Positions 10,003-20,584 of a DNA stretch of 64,000 bases are shown here, piece after piece. A program made the position numbers and the translations under genes. Below the pieces are notes generated by a model. It was given only the letters and a program-made list of their open reading frames with translations, was not told where the DNA came from and made no database searches. Positions within the stretch are counted from its first letter, which is position 1. Each line of letters opens with the position of its first letter. The stretch is from Streptomyces roseofulvus (lineage in GTDB: Bacteria; Actinomycetota; Actinomycetes; Streptomycetales; Streptomycetaceae): the NCBI RefSeq assembly GCF_039534915.1, contig NZ_BAAAWE010000001.1, forward strand, positions 2,108,001 to 2,172,000, in the 5' to 3' direction.

Positions 10003-10499
10003 GTGGCGTCCCCGGGGGTCGCCCGGGTGAGCGCGGTGAGCCGTTCGGCGAGCTCCGCGGCGAGCTCGTGGTCGAGCCCCTCGGCGCGCAGGGCGCCCTT
10101 GGAGGAGGCGGTGGTCACGGTGACGGTGGCGAGCCCGAAGAGCTGCTCCAGCGGACCGCGTACGGTGTCCACGGTCTGGATCCGCGACATCGGGGCGATC
10201 CGCCACTCCTGCCACAGGGCGCCCGTGCGCACGTACACGGCCTCGTCGGTGACCTCCCAGCGGTGCACCCGGTACCACCAGACGGGGAGGAACGCGGTGG
10301 CGGCCAGTCCGGTCGCCCCGAGGACGGCCGCCGCGGTGAGCAGCCAGCCCCTGGCCGGCTCGATCAGCAGACCGAGCACGGCCAGGACGGCGACCGGGAC
10401 GGCGGCGGAGAGGAGGCAGCGGGCGCGCCACCAGCCGAGGGCCCTGCGGTCCACGGCGTTCCTGGGCGGCCGGAGCCGTACCGCCTCCTCCCCCGCCAT
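9999..10499 (-). CDS. Membrane PH-domain protein (YdbS-like)
   Basis: A 166-residue protein with two adjacent hydrophobic helices (about 28-75) followed by one bPH_2 domain containing YRVHRWEVTDEAVYVRTGAL and a block running from RIAPMSRIQTVDTVRGPLEQ to FGLATVTV, the classic core of DUF304. The ATG at 10499 has CGGAG 7 bases upstream; an in-frame GTG at 10502 directly precedes it and could be used instead. It begins within 4 bp of the pgi stop and overlaps the next PH gene by 4 bp. A short and a long PH-domain protein in tandem is a recurring arrangement in Gram-positive bacteria, suggesting they form one membrane complex. Confidence 0.85.
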   Translation of the reverse strand: MAGEEAVRLRPPRNAVDRRALGWWRARCLLSAAVPVAVLAVLGLLIEPARGWLLTAAAVLGATGLAATAFLPVWWYRVHRWEVTDEAVYVRTGALWQEWRIAPMSRIQTVDTVRGPLEQLFGLATVTVTTASSKGALRAEGLDHELAAELAERLTALTRATPGDAT

Positions 10500-10502
10500 C
10501 AC

Positions 10503-12167
10503 TCAGCTCCGGCCGCGCAGCGCACGGTAGGCGGAGACGAGGGCCGCGGTGGAGCTGTCGAGGCCCTCGGCGCTCGCGTCGCCGGTGAGGACGGGCTCGA
10601 TCTTCTTGGCGAGGACCTTGCCGAGCTCGACGCCCCACTGGTCGAAGGAGTCGATGTTCCAGATCGCGCCCTGGACGAAGACCTTGTGCTCGTAGAGCGC
10701 CACCAGCTGGCCGAGGACCGAGGGGGTGAGGGCGTCGGCGAGGATGGTGGTGGTGGGGTGGTTGCCCTGGAAGGTCTTGTGCGGGACGAGCTCCTCGGGC
10801 ACGCCTTCGGCGCGCACCTCCTCCGGCGTCTTGCCGAAGGCGAGGGCCTGGGTCTGGGCGAAGAAGTTCGCCATCAGCAGGTCGTGCTGGGCGACGAGCC
10901 CGGGCAGCAGGTCGGCGACGGGCCGCGCGAACCCGATGAAGTCGGCGGGGATGACCTTGGTGCCCTGGTGGATCAACTGGTAGTAGGCGTGCTGCCCGTT
11001 GGTGCCGGGGGTGCCCCAGACGACCGGGCCGGTCTGCCAGTCGACGGGCTCGCCCTGGCGGTCCACGGACTTGCCGTTGGACTCCATGTCGAGCTGCTGA
11101 AGGTAGGCGGTGAACTTGGACAGGTAGTGCGAGTACGGCAGGACGGCGTGCGACTGGGCGTCGAAGAAGCCGCCGTACCAGACGCCGAGGAGGCCGAGCA
11201 GCAGCGGCGCGTTCTCCTCCGCGGGGGCGGTGCGGAAGTGCTCGTCGACGAGGTGGAAGCCGTCGAGCATCTCGCGGAAGTGGTCCGGCCCGATGGCGAT
11301 CATCAGGGAGAGGCCGATGGCGGAGTCGTAGGAGTAGCGGCCGCCGACCCAGTCCCAGAACTCGAACATGTTGGCCGTGTCGATGCCGAAGTCCTGGACC
11401 TTCTCGGCGTTGGTGGAGAGCGCCACGAAGTGCTTGGCGACGGCCTCCTGGCCGGCCCCGAGACCGGTGAGGAGCCAGTCGCGGGCGGAGGTCGCGTTGG
11501 TGACGGTCTCGATGGTGGTGAAGGTCTTCGAGGCGACGATGAAGAGCGTCTCGGCCGGGTCGAGGTCGCGGACGGCCTCGTGGAGGTCGGCGCCGTCGAC
11601 GTTGGAGACGAAACGGAACGTCAGATCGCGCCGGGTGTAGGCGCGCAGGACCTCGTAGGCCATGGCGGGGCCGAGGTCGGAGCCGCCGATGCCGATGTTG
11701 ACGATGTTCTTGATCGGCCTGCCGGTGTGGCCGGTCCAGGCGCCGGAGCGCACCGTGTCGGCGAAGCCGGCCATCTTGTCGAGGACGGCGTGCACCTTGG
11801 GGACGACGTTCTCTCCGTCCACCTCGATCACGGCGTCGCGGGGGGCGCGCAGCGCGGTGTGGAGGACGGCCCGGTCCTCGGTGGTGTTGATCTTCTCGCC
11901 GCGGAACATGGCGTCGCGCAGCTCCGCCACGCCGGTGGCGGCGGCCAGCTCGCGCAGCAGCTCCAGGGTCTCGTCGGTGACGAGCTGCTTGGAGTAGTCC
12001 AGGTGGAGGTCACCGACCCGCAGGGTGTAGCCGGTGCCGCGCTCCGGGTCGGCCGCGAACAGCTCGCGCAGATGGGTGGCGCCCAGCTGCTCCCGGTGCT
12101 TGCCGAGGGCCGCCCACTCGGGCAGCCGGTTGAGCCTGATGCGTCCTTCAGTGGTCATTTCGGACAT
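10503..12167 (-). CDS. pgi: Glucose-6-phosphate isomerase
   Basis: Interconverts glucose 6-phosphate and fructose 6-phosphate. The 554-residue protein contains [16 protein letters not shown] (substrate phosphate site), SKTFTTIET, the first signature [15 protein letters not shown] and the second signature [18 protein letters not shown] with its catalytic lysine. I chose the ATG at 12167, which has a purine-rich GAGAAGAAG upstream; an alternative ATG at 12158 would give 551 residues and is closer to the start I remember from relatives. It is separated from the upstream RbpA-type gene by a strong hairpin, so it probably has its own promoter, and it leads the two PH-domain genes. Confidence 0.96.
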   Translation of the reverse strand: MSEMTTEGRIRLNRLPEWAALGKHREQLGATHLRELFAADPERGTGYTLRVGDLHLDYSKQLVTDETLELLRELAAATGVAELRDAMFRGEKINTTEDRAVLHTALRAPRDAVIEVDGENVVPKVHAVLDKMAGFADTVRSGAWTGHTGRPIKNIVNIGIGGSDLGPAMAYEVLRAYTRRDLTFRFVSNVDGADLHEAVRDLDPAETLFIVASKTFTTIETVTNATSARDWLLTGLGAGQEAVAKHFVALSTNAEKVQDFGIDTANMFEFWDWVGGRYSYDSAIGLSLMIAIGPDHFREMLDGFHLVDEHFRTAPAEENAPLLLGLLGVWYGGFFDAQSHAVLPYSHYLSKFTAYLQQLDMESNGKSVDRQGEPVDWQTGPVVWGTPGTNGQHAYYQLIHQGTKVIPADFIGFARPVADLLPGLVAQHDLLMANFFAQTQALAFGKTPEEVRAEGVPEELVPHKTFQGNHPTTTILADALTPSVLGQLVALYEHKVFVQGAIWNIDSFDQWGVELGKVLAKKIEPVLTGDASAEGLDSSTAALVSAYRALRGRS

Positions 12168-12259
12168 CGCCCACTTCTTCTCGTACGTGTCTGCCCCGCT
12201 GCCTCTCCAACCTAGTTGATCGGCCGGGGCATTCCGTGCCACCGGCGCCGGACACGACG

Positions 12260-12300
12260 AAGGGCCCGGCCCGCGAACCGAGTTCGCGGGCAGGGCCCTT
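12260..12300 (-). terminator. Terminator after the RbpA-type gene
   Basis: A long hairpin: 12260-12267 pairs with 12293-12300, then after one mismatch 12269-12278 pairs with 12282-12291, with a 3-base loop. It lies about 20 bp beyond the stop of the upstream minus-strand gene. Confidence 0.8.
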
Positions 12301-12321
12301 GGCCTGCTGTTCAGCGGTCGT

Positions 12322-12657
12322 TCAGATCTCGCCCCGGAGCTTGGCGAGCGCCTCGGCGAGGATCGCCTCGCCGTCGGCGTCGCTGCGCCGCTCGCGCACG
12401 TAGGCGAGGTGGGTCTTGTACGGCTCGGTGCGCGGGGGGTCCGGCGGGTTGTCCCGGTCCTGGCCGGCCGGGAACCCGCAGCGGGGGCAGTCCCAGGTGT
12501 CCGGGACCTGCGCGTCGCTCGCGAAACTCGGCTGGGTCTCGTGCCCGTTCGAGCACCAGAAGGAGATGCGGAGGCGCGGCGCCGACTCGCCTCGCTCGGC
12601 CTCCCCCATCGGCCCCGCTCCGACCCGGCTTCCCCGGATCGCGTTGCCACTTGCCAC
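12322..12657 (-). CDS. RbpA-family RNA polymerase-binding protein (RbpA paralogue)
   Basis: A 111-residue member of the RbpA family of actinobacterial RNA polymerase and principal sigma factor binding proteins. The zinc-ribbon part has the ligands Cys-x3-His (CSNGH) and Cys-x2-Cys (CPRC), the middle linker is Asp/Pro rich, and the C-terminal sigma-interacting helices carry [10 protein letters not shown] and [10 protein letters not shown]. The GTG at 12657 has AGGGAG 8 bases upstream. S. coelicolor is known to have RbpA plus a paralogue called RbpB; sequence divergence from canonical RbpA and the position next to secG suggest this is the RbpB-type protein. Role in rifampicin tolerance or sigma binding is inference only. 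Confidence 0.85.
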   Translation of the reverse strand: MASGNAIRGSRVGAGPMGEAERGESAPRLRISFWCSNGHETQPSFASDAQVPDTWDCPRCGFPAGQDRDNPPDPPRTEPYKTHLAYVRERRSDADGEAILAEALAKLRGEI

Positions 12658-12734
12658 GGTCGTAACTCCCTGCGTGATGGTGCTCGAAGATGCCCCAGTC
12701 TACGGAAGGCCCAACGCGCGTCCAGTGTGCGGAG

Positions 12735-12971
12735 TTACCCGTCCAGCTTCATGAGCAGACCAAGTACGACAATGCAGGCGAACCAGAGCAGCCCGACCAC
12801 GACCGTGATGCGGTCGAGGTTGCGCTCGGCGACCGAGGAGCCGCCGACGGAGGACTGCATGCCGCCGCCGAACATGTCGGAGAGGCCGCCGCCCTTCCCC
12901 TTGTGCATCAGCACCAGCAGCATCAGCAGCGCGCTGAAGACGATCAGGGCGATCGAGAACCCCATAACCAC
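12735..12971 (-). CDS. secG: Preprotein translocase subunit SecG
   Basis: Small SecYEG component with two transmembrane helices: the first is within GFSIALIVFSALLMLLVLM, followed by the family hallmark HKGKGGGLSDMFGGG, a short loop, and a second helix with VVVGLLWFACIVVLGLL. I start it at the GTG at 12971 (78 residues), 11 bases after GAGGAAG; the ATG at 12965 would give 76 residues but a less well spaced ribosome binding site. It follows tpiA on the same strand, the arrangement gap-pgk-tpiA-secG shared by many Gram-positive bacteria. Confidence 0.93.
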   Translation of the reverse strand: MVMGFSIALIVFSALLMLLVLMHKGKGGGLSDMFGGGMQSSVGGSSVAERNLDRITVVVGLLWFACIVVLGLLMKLDG

Positions 12972-13005
12972 GGCTGGACCAACTTCCTCGGAGCTTGATA
13001 ACGGA

Positions 13006-13033
13006 CGGGGGCCGGGCACGGGCCCGACCCCCG
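13006..13033 (-). terminator. Hairpin between tpiA and secG
   Basis: Six base pairs (13006-13011/13028-13033) plus an inner 5-bp stem (13013-13017/13022-13026 region) form an imperfect hairpin. It could be an attenuator or processing site that reduces read-through from the glycolytic genes into secG. Confidence 0.45.
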
Positions 13034-13070
13034 ACAGGGTACGACGGATCTCCTCCGCCGCTCTACATCG

Positions 13071-13853
13071 TCACTGGTCGCGGAAGCGGACGATCTTGAC
13101 GAACTCGTCCGCGTCCAGCGACGCACCGCCCACCAGGGCGCCGTCGATGTCGGGCTGCGCCATGATCTCGGCGACGTTGCCGCTCTTGACGGAGCCGCCG
13201 TACTGGATGCGGATCTTGTCGGCGACGTCCTGCGTGTAGAGCTCGGCGAGCTTGCCGCGGATCGCCCCGCAGACCTCCTGGGCGTCGGCGGCGCCGCAGA
13301 CCTTGCCGGTGCCGATGGCCCAGACCGGCTCGTACGCGACGACGACGGTCTCGGCCTGCTCGGCCGGGACGTCCTTCAGGCCGCCCTCGACCTGGGCGAG
13401 GGTGTGCGCGACGGCGTTCCCGGCCTCGCGCACGTCCAGCTCCTCGCCGACGCAGAGGATCGGGGTGATGCCGTGGGCGAAGGCGGCCTTCACCTTGGCG
13501 TTGCACAGCTCGTCGGACTCGCCGTGGTACTGGCGGCGCTCGGAGTGGCCGACGGCGACGAAGCCGGTGTTCAGCTTGGCGAGCATGGCGCCGGAGATCT
13601 CACCGGTGTACGCGCCGGACTCGTGGGCCGACAGGTCCTGGGCGCCGTACTTGATCTTGAGCTTGTCGCCCTCGATCAGGGTCTGCACGGAGCGCAGGTC
13701 GGTGAAGGGGACGAGGACGGCGACCTCGCAGCCGGCGTAGTCCTTGTCGGTGAGCGAGAAGGCGAGCTTCTGGACGTGGGCGATGGCCTCCAGGTGGTTG
13801 AGGTTCATCTTCCAGTTGCCCGCCATCAGCGGGGTGCGGGTGGTCTCGGTCAT
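13071..13853 (-). CDS. tpiA: Triosephosphate isomerase
   Basis: Interconverts dihydroxyacetone phosphate and glyceraldehyde 3-phosphate. The 260-residue TIM barrel shows the N-terminal AGNWKMN motif with its substrate-binding Asn and Lys, the electrophilic His in VGHSERR, and the catalytic base Glu in [13 protein letters not shown]. The ATG at 13853 follows GGAGAAG, which overlaps the end of pgk; only 7 bp separate the two genes. It is part of the gap-pgk-tpiA-secG minus-strand series. Nothing atypical. Confidence 0.97.
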   Translation of the reverse strand: MTETTRTPLMAGNWKMNLNHLEAIAHVQKLAFSLTDKDYAGCEVAVLVPFTDLRSVQTLIEGDKLKIKYGAQDLSAHESGAYTGEISGAMLAKLNTGFVAVGHSERRQYHGESDELCNAKVKAAFAHGITPILCVGEELDVREAGNAVAHTLAQVEGGLKDVPAEQAETVVVAYEPVWAIGTGKVCGAADAQEVCGAIRGKLAELYTQDVADKIRIQYGGSVKSGNVAEIMAQPDIDGALVGGASLDADEFVKIVRFRDQ

Positions 13854-13860
13854 GGGGTGA

Positions 13861-15072
13861 TCACTTCTCCAGTGCGACGAGGCCGGGGAGCTTCTTGCCC
13901 TCGAGGTATTCGAGGGAGGCGCCGCCACCGGTCGAGATGTGGCCGAACGCGTTCTCGTCGAAGCCCAGGATGCGGACCGCGGCGGCGGAGTCGCCGCCGC
14001 CGACCACGGTGAAGGCCGGGGAGTCGACGAGCGCCTGGGCGACGGCCCGGGTGCCCTCGGCGTAGTCGGGGTGCTCGAAGACGCCCATCGGACCGTTCCA
14101 GAAGACGGTGGCCGCGTCGGCGAGCTTCGAGGCGTACAGCTTGCGGGTCTCCGGACCGATGTCCAGGCCCTCCTGGTCGGCCGGGATGGCGTCCGCGGCG
14201 ACCGTGGTGGGGTTCGAGGGGGCCTTGGTCTTGAGGTCCGGGAAGCTGGGCGAGACCAGGACGTCGACGGGGAGGACGAACTCGACGCCCTTCTCCTCGG
14301 CCCGCTTGAGGTAGTCGAGGACGGCCGGGATCTGGTCCTCCTGCAGGAGGGAGATGCCGACCTCGTGGCCCTGGGCCTTGAGGAAGGTGTAGGCCATGCC
14401 GCCGCCGACGAGGATGCGGTCGGCCTTCTCCAGGAGGTGGTCGATCACGCCGAGCTTGTCGGAGACCTTGGCGCCGCCGAGGACGACCGCGTACGGCCGC
14501 CGGACGTCCTCCGTCAGCTTCTTGAGGACGCCGACCTCGGTGGCGATGAGGTAGCCGGCGGCGTGCGGCAGCTTGCCCGGGAGGTCGTAGACCGAGGCGT
14601 GCTTGCGGTGGACGGCGCCGAAGCCGTCGCCGACGTAGAGGTCGGCGAGGGCGGCCAGCTGGTCGGCGAAGGCGGCGCGCTCGGCGTCGTCCTTCGAGGT
14701 CTCGCCGGCGTTGAAGCGCAGGTTCTCGATGACGGCGACACCGCCGTCGGCCAGGCCCGCCACGGTGGCCCGGGCGGACTCGCCGACGGTGTCGGTGGCG
14801 AAGGCCACCTCGGCGCCGAGCAGTTCGCCGAGCCGCGCGGCGGCGGGGGCGAGGGAGAACGCCGGGTCCGGGGCACCCTTGGGGCGGCCCAGGTGGGAGG
14901 CGACCACGACCCGGGCGCCGGCCTCGGCGAGCGCCTTGACCGTGGGGACGACGGCGCGGATGCGGCCGTCGTCGGTGATGGTGGTGCCTTCGAGCGGCAC
15001 GTTGAGATCGGCGCGGACGAACACCCGCTTGCCCTCGACGCCCTCGCCGAGAAGCTCGTCGATCGTCTTCAT
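13861..15072 (-). CDS. pgk: Phosphoglycerate kinase
   Basis: Makes ATP from 1,3-bisphosphoglycerate. The 403-residue two-domain protein has the N-terminal signature [12 protein letters not shown], the substrate region ASHLGRPKG, the hinge and nucleotide part [13 protein letters not shown], and the C-terminal GGGDSAAA and [13 protein letters not shown] motifs. The ATG at 15072 is preceded by AAGGAG 11 bases upstream. It is flanked upstream by an imperfect hairpin after gap, and is tightly followed by tpiA, so pgk and tpiA are clearly co-transcribed. Confidence 0.97.
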   Translation of the reverse strand: MKTIDELLGEGVEGKRVFVRADLNVPLEGTTITDDGRIRAVVPTVKALAEAGARVVVASHLGRPKGAPDPAFSLAPAAARLGELLGAEVAFATDTVGESARATVAGLADGGVAVIENLRFNAGETSKDDAERAAFADQLAALADLYVGDGFGAVHRKHASVYDLPGKLPHAAGYLIATEVGVLKKLTEDVRRPYAVVLGGAKVSDKLGVIDHLLEKADRILVGGGMAYTFLKAQGHEVGISLLQEDQIPAVLDYLKRAEEKGVEFVLPVDVLVSPSFPDLKTKAPSNPTTVAADAIPADQEGLDIGPETRKLYASKLADAATVFWNGPMGVFEHPDYAEGTRAVAQALVDSPAFTVVGGGDSAAAVRILGFDENAFGHISTGGGASLEYLEGKKLPGLVALEK

Positions 15073-15112
15073 CTGTTCACTGACTCCTTGGTACGCGGTG
15101 GAGCACACGAGA

Positions 15113-15152
15113 CAGGGCCCGCGCAGCGCTTCGTCGCGCTGCCCGAGCCCTG
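15113..15152 (-). terminator. Imperfect hairpin between gap and pgk
   Basis: Outer stem 15113-15118/15147-15152 and inner stem 15123-15129/15136-15142 with a 6-base loop. It may terminate or attenuate transcription from gap; no T-tract follows, and gap and pgk are usually co-transcribed, so the effect may be partial. Confidence 0.5.
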
Positions 15153-15190
15153 CTCACATCGAAAGCCCTGCCCTGTTGAACCCTAGTACG

Positions 15191-16216
<1,026 letters not shown>

Positions 16217-16361
16217 TTAGGAACGCCGGGTGAAATGTCACACCGGCGAGATCTTGATTTTTTTGGGATGTCCCCGACCGCTTCCGACCCTACCTCTCCG
16301 GACGCCCCCGAGTGACATCGAGCGCAGCCGTACGAGCCCGGAAAGTCACCGGAAAATGGCC

Positions 16362-16395
16362 GACGGCCCGTACCCGCCACCGGGTACGGGCCGTC
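16362..16395 (-). terminator. Terminator after the M14 carboxypeptidase gene
   Basis: Perfect 14-bp inverted repeat, 16362-16375 with 16382-16395, loop of 6 bases, about 30 bp beyond the minus-strand stop at 16424. Confidence 0.8.
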
Positions 16396-16423
16396 TTGGG
16401 ACCTTCGTCCCCACTACTCTCCG

Positions 16424-19375
16424 TCAGCGGCGGAGCGCGGTGAGGGCGCGGTCGAGGAGCCGCTGCCGTTCGGCCGCGGTGGCGACGTGCTCCAGGCCGA
16501 AGCCGAGGAGGACGGTGTCGCGGGTGGTGACGGCGGCGACGGAGTGGAACAGGGCCGGCGAGCGGGTCCAGTCGGCGGTGTTGCCGGGGCTGCCGGCCGG
16601 GGCGCCGGGGACGGTCCAGGCGCCCGGCGAGCTCTCGAAGCCCTCGTGCTCGGTGCCGGCCGCGGTGACCAGCCGGACGTCGTCGACGAAGGCGCCGGTC
16701 TCGCCGGTGCCGGGGTCGGAGACGTACGAGAGGGAGAGCTCGACCTGCTTGCCCGCGTAGGCGGAGAGGTCGACGGAGGCCTGCCGCCAGCCGTTGGACG
16801 GGCCGGTGAAGGCGTTCCAGGCGCCGGTGGTGCCGGTCGGCGCGCAGCCGTCCGCGCCGAGGGTGAGGTAGCGGCCGAGGGCGGGGTGGAGCCTCAGGTA
16901 GTAGCCCTCGCCGCAGTCGGCGGGCGGCTCCGTGGAGGTGCCGCCGTTCCGGTCCGGCAGGGTGGTCCAGTCGTCCTGTCCGACGGTCCGGGCCTCGACG
17001 ACGAGGTTGTCGTAGCCGGGCTCGGTGTCGTAGCTGATCTGGAAGTCGAGCCGGGGGCCGGCGGCCGCGGCGGTGCCGGTGAGGTCGACGGTCCGGGTGA
17101 GCCGGGCCCAGGTGTCGTCGGCGTGCCGGACGGCGGCGAAGGTGCTGCCCTCGGCCGGTTCGAAGGGGGTCCGCAGGCCCGGGTAGTCGCCGGCCGCGGC
17201 GCTGGAGGCGAACTGCGGGAACCGCTCCGGGTCGAGGCTGTCGGAGGTGACGGTGTAGGCGCCCGCGTTGTCGAGCGGGTTGCCGTCGGCGGCGCCGAGC
17301 CCGGTGCCCGCGCCGGTGAGGCGGCCGGCGCCGGCGAAGGAGGCCGGGCCGTTCAGTCCGGCCCGGTGGTAGGCGCCGAGCCAGTACTGGGCGAAGTCGT
17401 TGGACTCGGCCCGGCCGATCCGGGTGAGCCCGCCGCTCTTCTCGCCGGCGTTGACCAGCTTGCCGCCCTCGTTGAGGTACGCGCGGACGGCGAGCTGGAC
17501 GGCCCCGGAGGGGCGCTCGGCGCCGGTGTACCAGACGACGGTGCGGAAGTGGGAGAGGACGCCGAGGGCGTGCGGGGCGCCCTGCCCCGCGACGTCCCAG
17601 ACGGCGGCCTTCCGGCCGGTCGCGGCGAGCGCCCGCACGTAGGTGTCGGCGTGCGCGGCCGGGCTCGTACCGCCCTCCTCGGCGAGGACGAGGACGTCGC
17701 CGCGGGCGCGCTCGGCGACCCGGTACGTGAAGGGGGTGGTGGCGGTGGTCTTCCCGGCGCGGTCGCGGGCGGTGAACCAGACCTCGACGGAGTCGCCGGG
17801 CCGGGCGCCCCGCACCTCGCCGCGGTACTGGTCGTAGTACAGGTTGTCGTCGCCGCCGTAGGTCTCCCCGCCCTCCCAGGCCTCGACGCCGGCGCGGTGG
17901 GTGCGGCCGCCGTTGATCCGGTAGTGGAGGGTCTTGGCGCGCAGCGACTTCCGGGCGGTGACGGCGACCGGCTGCTCCTCGCCGGCGGGGGCGTAGGAGG
18001 TGGTGAAGGCGTCGGGGGTGAGGGCCGGGGCCTCGGCGCCGACCGGGGAGACCGGGTCGTCGGGGCGGGCGGCCGACTCGGCGACGGCGAGCGCGAAGGG
18101 GATGTTCTTGGCGAACTCGGCCTGGATCAGCCTCTCGTCGTCGGGGAAGGTGAAGACGGAGGCGCAGTCGGCGGGCTCCCAGGCGTCGTTCGGGTCGACC
18201 CGGGAGGCGGTGGCGCAGGTGGACATCTCGGGGGTGAACATCTGCATGCCGTTGACGTTGGCGGCGTGTCCGTCCGCCTCGCCGTTGGTGATGTACAGCT
18301 CGGAGGAGACCTGCGGCCGGTAGCCGGGGACCGCGGAGTTCTGCGGGGTGCCGGCGAGCGCCTTGAGGGGGATGTCGTCGGGGGTGTCGGTGGCGACCTG
18401 CCAGCCGACGCCGTAGAGGATCAGCTGGGCGGCGGAGTGGTAGTTGATGCCGTACGAGAAGCCGATGCGCTTCTGGAAGGCGTCCAGGGCCCGGGTCTCC
18501 GGCTCGGACATGGGGCCCTTGCCGCGGAAGGTCTCGTCGGCGGGGTCGGGGGACGAGCCCTCGTCGTCGTAGCCCCACTTGTAGGCGAAGTTCCGGTTGA
18601 GGTCGACGCCGTCGCCGGGGGCGATCACGCCGTCGCCGTCGTTGTCGCGGAGGTTCTTGCGCCACTGGCGGTTGGCCGGGTCGGCGTGGGTGAAGTCGTA
18701 CCCGTCGGGGTTGGCCGAGAGCACGAACCACAGCTCGGTGGAGTCGACGATCCGGGTGATCCGCTCGTCGGTGCCGTAGTTGTCGAGGTAGTGGTGGAGC
18801 AGCCGCCTTGTCATCTCCGGGGTGATCCACTCGCGGGCGTGCTGGTTGGAGAGGTACAGCGTGGCCGGCCTGCTGCCGTCCTTGGCCTGCCGGGCGCCCT
18901 TGGTGACCTTGACCGCGAGGATGTCCTGGCCCTTGAGGGTCTTGCCGATCGAGACGACCTTGGTGAGGCCGGGGTGGGCGGCGGCGGTGGCGAGGAGCTC
19001 CTCCTTGAGGCCGCCGGGGCCGCCGTACGGGCGGAAGACGCCGTCGCCGGCGGCGGCCGCGCGGCGGGCGGCGGCCGGGCCCGGGTCGTGCTCGGCGACC
19101 GGTACGCCCCGGTCGCGCAGCGCCCCGGCCTGCGCCTCAGTGAGGTAGACCTCGACGGTGGCGGTGCCGCGCTCGGGCACCTGCTCGGTCAGTTCGTGCC
19201 CGTCGGCCCCGGCGTCGAGGAGCAGGGGCACCTGCTCCTTGGTGACCGTGGCCCGCCATACGGAGAGGGCGTCGCCCTCCGGGTCCGCCGGCCGCGCCCC
19301 GGCGGCGGGTGCCGCCGCGAGCCCGGCGATCAGCAGTGAGGCGGCGGCGAGAACCGCGCGCGCCCTTCGTCTCAT
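16424..19375 (-). CDS. Secreted M14-family zinc carboxypeptidase
   Basis: A large (983-residue) exported metallocarboxypeptidase. Residues 1-30 are a Sec signal peptide (MRRRARAVLAAASLLIAG...). The M14 domain carries the zinc ligands His and Glu in SNQHAREWITPE and the third ligand His in INYHSAAQ, with the substrate-binding ANPDGYDFTH and DLNRNFAYKWG motifs. Beyond the catalytic domain are Ig-like and jelly-roll regions; 'FVDDVRL' and 'NLVVEARTV' suggest a beta-sandwich/MAM-like module near the C-terminus. The ATG at 19375 has GAGGGGGG about 6 bases upstream. It stands alone between two terminators. Probably degrades extracellular peptides; substrate unknown. Confidence 0.92.
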   Translation of the reverse strand: MRRRARAVLAAASLLIAGLAAAPAAGARPADPEGDALSVWRATVTKEQVPLLLDAGADGHELTEQVPERGTATVEVYLTEAQAGALRDRGVPVAEHDPGPAAARRAAAAGDGVFRPYGGPGGLKEELLATAAAHPGLTKVVSIGKTLKGQDILAVKVTKGARQAKDGSRPATLYLSNQHAREWITPEMTRRLLHHYLDNYGTDERITRIVDSTELWFVLSANPDGYDFTHADPANRQWRKNLRDNDGDGVIAPGDGVDLNRNFAYKWGYDDEGSSPDPADETFRGKGPMSEPETRALDAFQKRIGFSYGINYHSAAQLILYGVGWQVATDTPDDIPLKALAGTPQNSAVPGYRPQVSSELYITNGEADGHAANVNGMQMFTPEMSTCATASRVDPNDAWEPADCASVFTFPDDERLIQAEFAKNIPFALAVAESAARPDDPVSPVGAEAPALTPDAFTTSYAPAGEEQPVAVTARKSLRAKTLHYRINGGRTHRAGVEAWEGGETYGGDDNLYYDQYRGEVRGARPGDSVEVWFTARDRAGKTTATTPFTYRVAERARGDVLVLAEEGGTSPAAHADTYVRALAATGRKAAVWDVAGQGAPHALGVLSHFRTVVWYTGAERPSGAVQLAVRAYLNEGGKLVNAGEKSGGLTRIGRAESNDFAQYWLGAYHRAGLNGPASFAGAGRLTGAGTGLGAADGNPLDNAGAYTVTSDSLDPERFPQFASSAAAGDYPGLRTPFEPAEGSTFAAVRHADDTWARLTRTVDLTGTAAAAGPRLDFQISYDTEPGYDNLVVEARTVGQDDWTTLPDRNGGTSTEPPADCGEGYYLRLHPALGRYLTLGADGCAPTGTTGAWNAFTGPSNGWRQASVDLSAYAGKQVELSLSYVSDPGTGETGAFVDDVRLVTAAGTEHEGFESSPGAWTVPGAPAGSPGNTADWTRSPALFHSVAAVTTRDTVLLGFGLEHVATAAERQRLLDRALTALRR

Positions 19376-19544
19376 CAAAAGCCCCCCTCGGTGTGATCCG
19401 TCACGAAGAAGAACGGAGCCAGGCTCATGGGCGCCCATGGGCCTGTCAAGGGCGCCTCGCGGCAACGCCCCTGTGACACCCGGATGCTGATGGGGCCTCA
19501 GAAGGGTTCCTCCACACCGGAGTTCGGGATTCCCCGGACACGGG

Positions 19545-19577
19545 GACGGCCCCCGCCCGGGTGGGGCGGGGGCCGTC
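19545..19577 (-). terminator. Terminator after whiA
   Basis: Perfect 14-bp inverted repeat 19545-19558/19564-19577 with a 5-base loop, 18 bp beyond the whiA stop. It closes the uvrC-rapZ-yvcK-whiA operon. Confidence 0.8.
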
Positions 19578-19594
19578 GGGGCCGGGGGCCGGGC

Positions 19595-20584
19595 TCAGCC
19601 GACCAGGCTCTCGTCCAGCTCCTCCGTCAGGTTCGACTCGGTGCCGGGGATGCCCAGGTCCTGCGCCCGCTTGTCGGCCATGGCGAGCAGCCGGCGGATC
19701 CGGCCGGCCACCGCGTCCTTGGTGAGCGGCGGGTCGGCGAGGGCGCCCAGCTCCTCCAGGGACGCCTGCTTGTGCTCCATGCGCAGCCGGCCGGCCGCCG
19801 CGAGGTGCTCGGGCACCTCGTCCGCCAGGATCTCCAGGGCGCGCTGCACCCGGGCGCCGGCGGCGACGGCGGCACGGGCCGAGCGGCGCAGGTTGGCGTC
19901 GTCGAAGTTGGCCAGCCGGTTGGCGGTGGCGCGGACCTCGCGGCGCATCCGCCGCTCCTCCCAGGCCAGCACCGACTCGTGCGCGCCGAGCCGGGTGAGC
20001 AGGGCGCCGATCGCGTCGCCGTCGCGGACCACGACCCGGTCCACCCCGCGGACCTCGCGGGCCTTGGCGGCGATGGAGAGCCGGCGGGCGGCGCCGACCA
20101 GGGCGAGCGCGGCCTCCGGGCCGGGGCAGGTCACCTCCAGGGAGGAGGAGCGGCCCGGCTCGGTGAGCGAGCCGTGGGCGAGGAAGGCGCCGCGCCAGGC
20201 CGCCTCGGCGTCACAGGTGGCCCCGGAGACGACCTGCGGGGGGAGGCCCCGGATGGGGCGGCCGCGGCCGTCGACCAGGCCCGTCTGGCGGGCCAGCTGG
20301 TCGCCGCCGGCCACCACGCGCACCACGAAGCGGGAGCCGCGCCGCAGTCCGCCGGGGGCCATCACGATCAGTTCCGAGCTGTGCCCGAAGATCTCCAGGA
20401 TGTCCCGCTTCAGCCGCCGGGCCGCCATCGCCGTGTCGAGCTCCGCCTCGATCACGATCCGGCCGCTGACCAGGTGCAGGCCGCCGGCGAACCGGAGGAT
20501 CGACGAGACCTCCGACTTCCGGCAGCAGGTCCGGGTGACGGGAAGCCGGGAGATCTCGTCCTTCACCGCTGCCGTCATCGCCAT
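19595..20584 (-). CDS. whiA: Sporulation transcription regulator WhiA
   Basis: DNA-binding regulator needed, together with WhiB, for sporulation septation in Streptomyces aerial hyphae. The 329-residue protein combines an N-terminal LAGLIDADG homing endonuclease-like fold (residues about 20-200, no nuclease activity expected) with a C-terminal helix-turn-helix seen in [26 protein letters not shown]. It is nearly identical over most of its length to the S. coelicolor protein as I remember it, including the length. The ATG at 20584 lies inside the end of yvcK (10-bp overlap). Its own promoter may lie within the operon; I cannot see it. Confidence 0.97.
   Translation of the reverse strand: MAMTAAVKDEISRLPVTRTCCRKSEVSSILRFAGGLHLVSGRIVIEAELDTAMAARRLKRDILEIFGHSSELIVMAPGGLRRGSRFVVRVVAGGDQLARQTGLVDGRGRPIRGLPPQVVSGATCDAEAAWRGAFLAHGSLTEPGRSSSLEVTCPGPEAALALVGAARRLSIAAKAREVRGVDRVVVRDGDAIGALLTRLGAHESVLAWEERRMRREVRATANRLANFDDANLRRSARAAVAAGARVQRALEILADEVPEHLAAAGRLRMEHKQASLEELGALADPPLTKDAVAGRIRRLLAMADKRAQDLGIPGTESNLTEELDESLVG

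Noticed and set aside
16487..19339. Plus-strand 950-codon open frame opposite the M14 carboxypeptidase
   Set aside because: Low-complexity Gly/Val/Asp/Arg product typical of antisense frames in high-G+C DNA; the minus-strand peptidase has complete catalytic motifs.
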